NCBI GenBank assembly: GCA_007131895.1
Contig: SLPR01000431.1
Location: 1 to 8,712 of the forward strand
Reading direction: 5' to 3'
Length of the DNA: 8,712 nucleotides
Origin: Bacteroidales bacterium
Lineage (GTDB): Bacteria; Bacteroidota; Bacteroidia; Bacteroidales; UBA7960
Both the position numbers and the translations under genes were made by a program. Of the stretch, positions 7,456-8,712 are shown piece after piece. The notes under the pieces are model-generated. The model was not told the DNA's origin. It made no database searches and worked only from the letters and a program-made list of their open reading frames with translations. The number at the start of each line of letters is the position of its first letter. Positions within the stretch are counted from its first letter, which is position 1.

Positions 7456-8664
7456 TTACTCTATATTTTTAATAATGATTGCCGTACCCATTCCACCTCC
7501 TACACATAGGGAAGCCAGCCCCAGTTCTTTTCCTGCGGCTTTGAGGGCATGAACCAGGGTAACCACGATACGGTTGCCCGAAGCGCCAATGGGATGTCCC
7601 AGGGCGATGGCACCACCGTTCACGTTGCAACGGTCGAGTATCGATTGTTCTTCTACGCCATGCTGCAGCGCAAGTTCTTTTACCACACCCAGCGACTGGG
7701 CAGCGAAAGCTTCGTTGAGTTCGAGCAGCTCCATGTCATTGAGGGTCATGTTGGCTTTGGTAAGTACTTTGGCAATGGCCGGAACGGGACCCAATCCCAT
7801 ATATGCAGGATCTACACCCGCTTGTGCATGGGCTACGATTTCGGCAAGGGGGGTCAGGTTGAGTTCTTTTACAGCCTTTTCGGAGGCAAGCATCACAAAA
7901 GAGGCACCGTCGTTGATTCCTGAAGCATTGCCGGCAGTAACGGTACCTTCTTTTTTGAAAGCCGCACGCAGGGTACCCAGTTTATCACGATTGGTGGCAC
8001 GGTTGGGGTATTCGTCTTGTTTGAAAACTACGGTCTCCTTGCGGGTCACAATCTCCACCGGTACTATCTCGGCATCAAAAGCGCCGGCATCAGATGCGTG
8101 GATGGCTTTCTGCTGTGAACCCCAGGCGAAATCATCCTGCTGCTCACGGGTAATGCTGAATTTTTCTGCAATGTTTTCTGCGGTAATTCCCATGTGGTAT
8201 CCCTGGAAGGCATCGGTAAGCCCGTCAAAAATCATATGGTCCACAGCGGAAATATTCCCCATTTTCACACCATTTCTCAGGTTGCCTCCGGGCATTACAA
8301 AACCTGCGGTTGACATGGATTCGGTACCTCCGGCAATGACCACGGAAGCATCACCGGCCATGATATCGGCGTAGCCATTCATGATGGCTTTCATGCCCGA
8401 GCCACATACCATGTTGATGGCATAGGCAGGCACTTCCTGCGGAATACCGGCCTTGATGGCACACTGGCGGGCAATCCCCTGTCCCTGTCCGGCTGAAAGG
8501 ATGTTTCCGGCAATAACGCTGTCTACCTCAGAAGGCTCTAGTCCTGTATCTTTAATTAACTGTCTTATTACTTTGGCGCCCAGTTCAGCAGGGTGAAATC
8601 CTGACAATGAGCCCATAAATTTACCTATGGCGGTTCTTTTGGCCGCTACGATGTATACTTTCAT
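7456..8664 (-). CDS. Acetyl-CoA C-acetyltransferase (thiolase)
   Basis: A biosynthetic-type thiolase that interconverts two acetyl-CoA with acetoacetyl-CoA plus CoA, or cleaves longer 3-ketoacyl-CoA in degradation. The protein is complete at 402 residues, near the typical 390-400. The nucleophile Cys87 lies in NMVCGSGMKA (84-93). NEAFA carries the conserved Asn, His357 is in GGAIALGHPIGASG, and the acid/base Cys387 is in CVGGGMGTA (387-395). All three catalytic residues are present. The N-terminus VYIVAAKRTAIGKFMGSL is typical, supporting ATG 8664-8662. AtoB/PhaA/FadA-type thiolases are hard to separate by sequence, so no symbol is given. Length and motifs favour the acetoacetyl-CoA type. It is followed by a strong terminator, and its own upstream region is mostly outside the window, so whether it heads or ends an operon is unknown. 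Confidence 0.95.
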   Translation of the reverse strand: MKVYIVAAKRTAIGKFMGSLSGFHPAELGAKVIRQLIKDTGLEPSEVDSVIAGNILSAGQGQGIARQCAIKAGIPQEVPAYAINMVCGSGMKAIMNGYADIMAGDASVVIAGGTESMSTAGFVMPGGNLRNGVKMGNISAVDHMIFDGLTDAFQGYHMGITAENIAEKFSITREQQDDFAWGSQQKAIHASDAGAFDAEIVPVEIVTRKETVVFKQDEYPNRATNRDKLGTLRAAFKKEGTVTAGNASGINDGASFVMLASEKAVKELNLTPLAEIVAHAQAGVDPAYMGLGPVPAIAKVLTKANMTLNDMELLELNEAFAAQSLGVVKELALQHGVEEQSILDRCNVNGGAIALGHPIGASGNRIVVTLVHALKAAGKELGLASLCVGGGMGTAIIIKNIE

Positions 8665-8684
8665 TTGGGTTGATGTTTGTTTTG

Positions 8685-8702
8685 TTGGGTTATTGGGTTA
8701 TT
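8685..8702. repeat. Short tandem octamer upstream of the thiolase gene
   Basis: TTGGGTTA is repeated twice back to back (8685-8692 and 8693-8700) with a further TT, about 20-40 nt before the thiolase start. It is too short to assign a role. It could be chance, slippage-generated sequence, or part of the leader. No TAnnTTTG match is seen in the 48 bases available upstream of the gene. Confidence 0.6.
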
Positions 8703-8712
8703 CAGAATTAAG

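Noticed and set aside
7574..8374. 266-codon plus-strand open frame within the thiolase gene
   Set aside because: It is a serine/alanine-rich shadow of the thiolase frame with no family features.

Overview
The window looks like a chromosomal segment of a member of the Bacteroidota. This rests on three things: the protein style (an FAA1-type acyl-CoA synthetase ending in DRIKDLMKTSVGKY, and SbcCD), the lack of convincing Shine-Dalgarno sequences before the starts, and matches to the Bacteroidota -7 promoter consensus TAnnTTTG upstream of two genes. All six genes are on the minus strand, so the locus reads from high to low coordinates. No RNA gene, CRISPR array, prophage or insertion sequence is visible.

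Layout in order of transcription. (1) 8664-7456: a complete acetyl-CoA C-acetyltransferase (thiolase), closed by a strong intrinsic terminator at 7364-7401. (2) 7208-5985 and 5945-2934: sbcD and sbcC, a two-gene unit encoding the Mre11/Rad50-like nuclease-ATPase that processes DNA hairpins and ends. A candidate promoter lies in the 247-bp gap before sbcD. (3) 2933-2634: a gene-free stretch with a GC-rich imperfect hairpin and a 23-nt direct repeat, which resembles a dispersed REP-type element. (4) 2633-2040: a protein of about 197 residues with SLOG/DprA-like nucleotide-binding motifs and no firm function. It is followed after 39 bp by yjbQ (2000-1590), a UPF0047 family protein. (5) 1430-1: a long-chain acyl-CoA synthetase gene, preceded by a 159-bp AT-rich region with candidate promoters. 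Its 3' end lies outside the window.

Functionally these are mostly housekeeping genes: acyl-CoA metabolism at the two ends (thiolase and acyl-CoA ligase, not one operon), DNA end repair in the middle, and a small pair of a putative nucleotide-binding protein and YjbQ. I found no convincing new multi-gene system. The items most worth a second look are the repeat element downstream of sbcC and the unassigned SLOG-like protein beside yjbQ.
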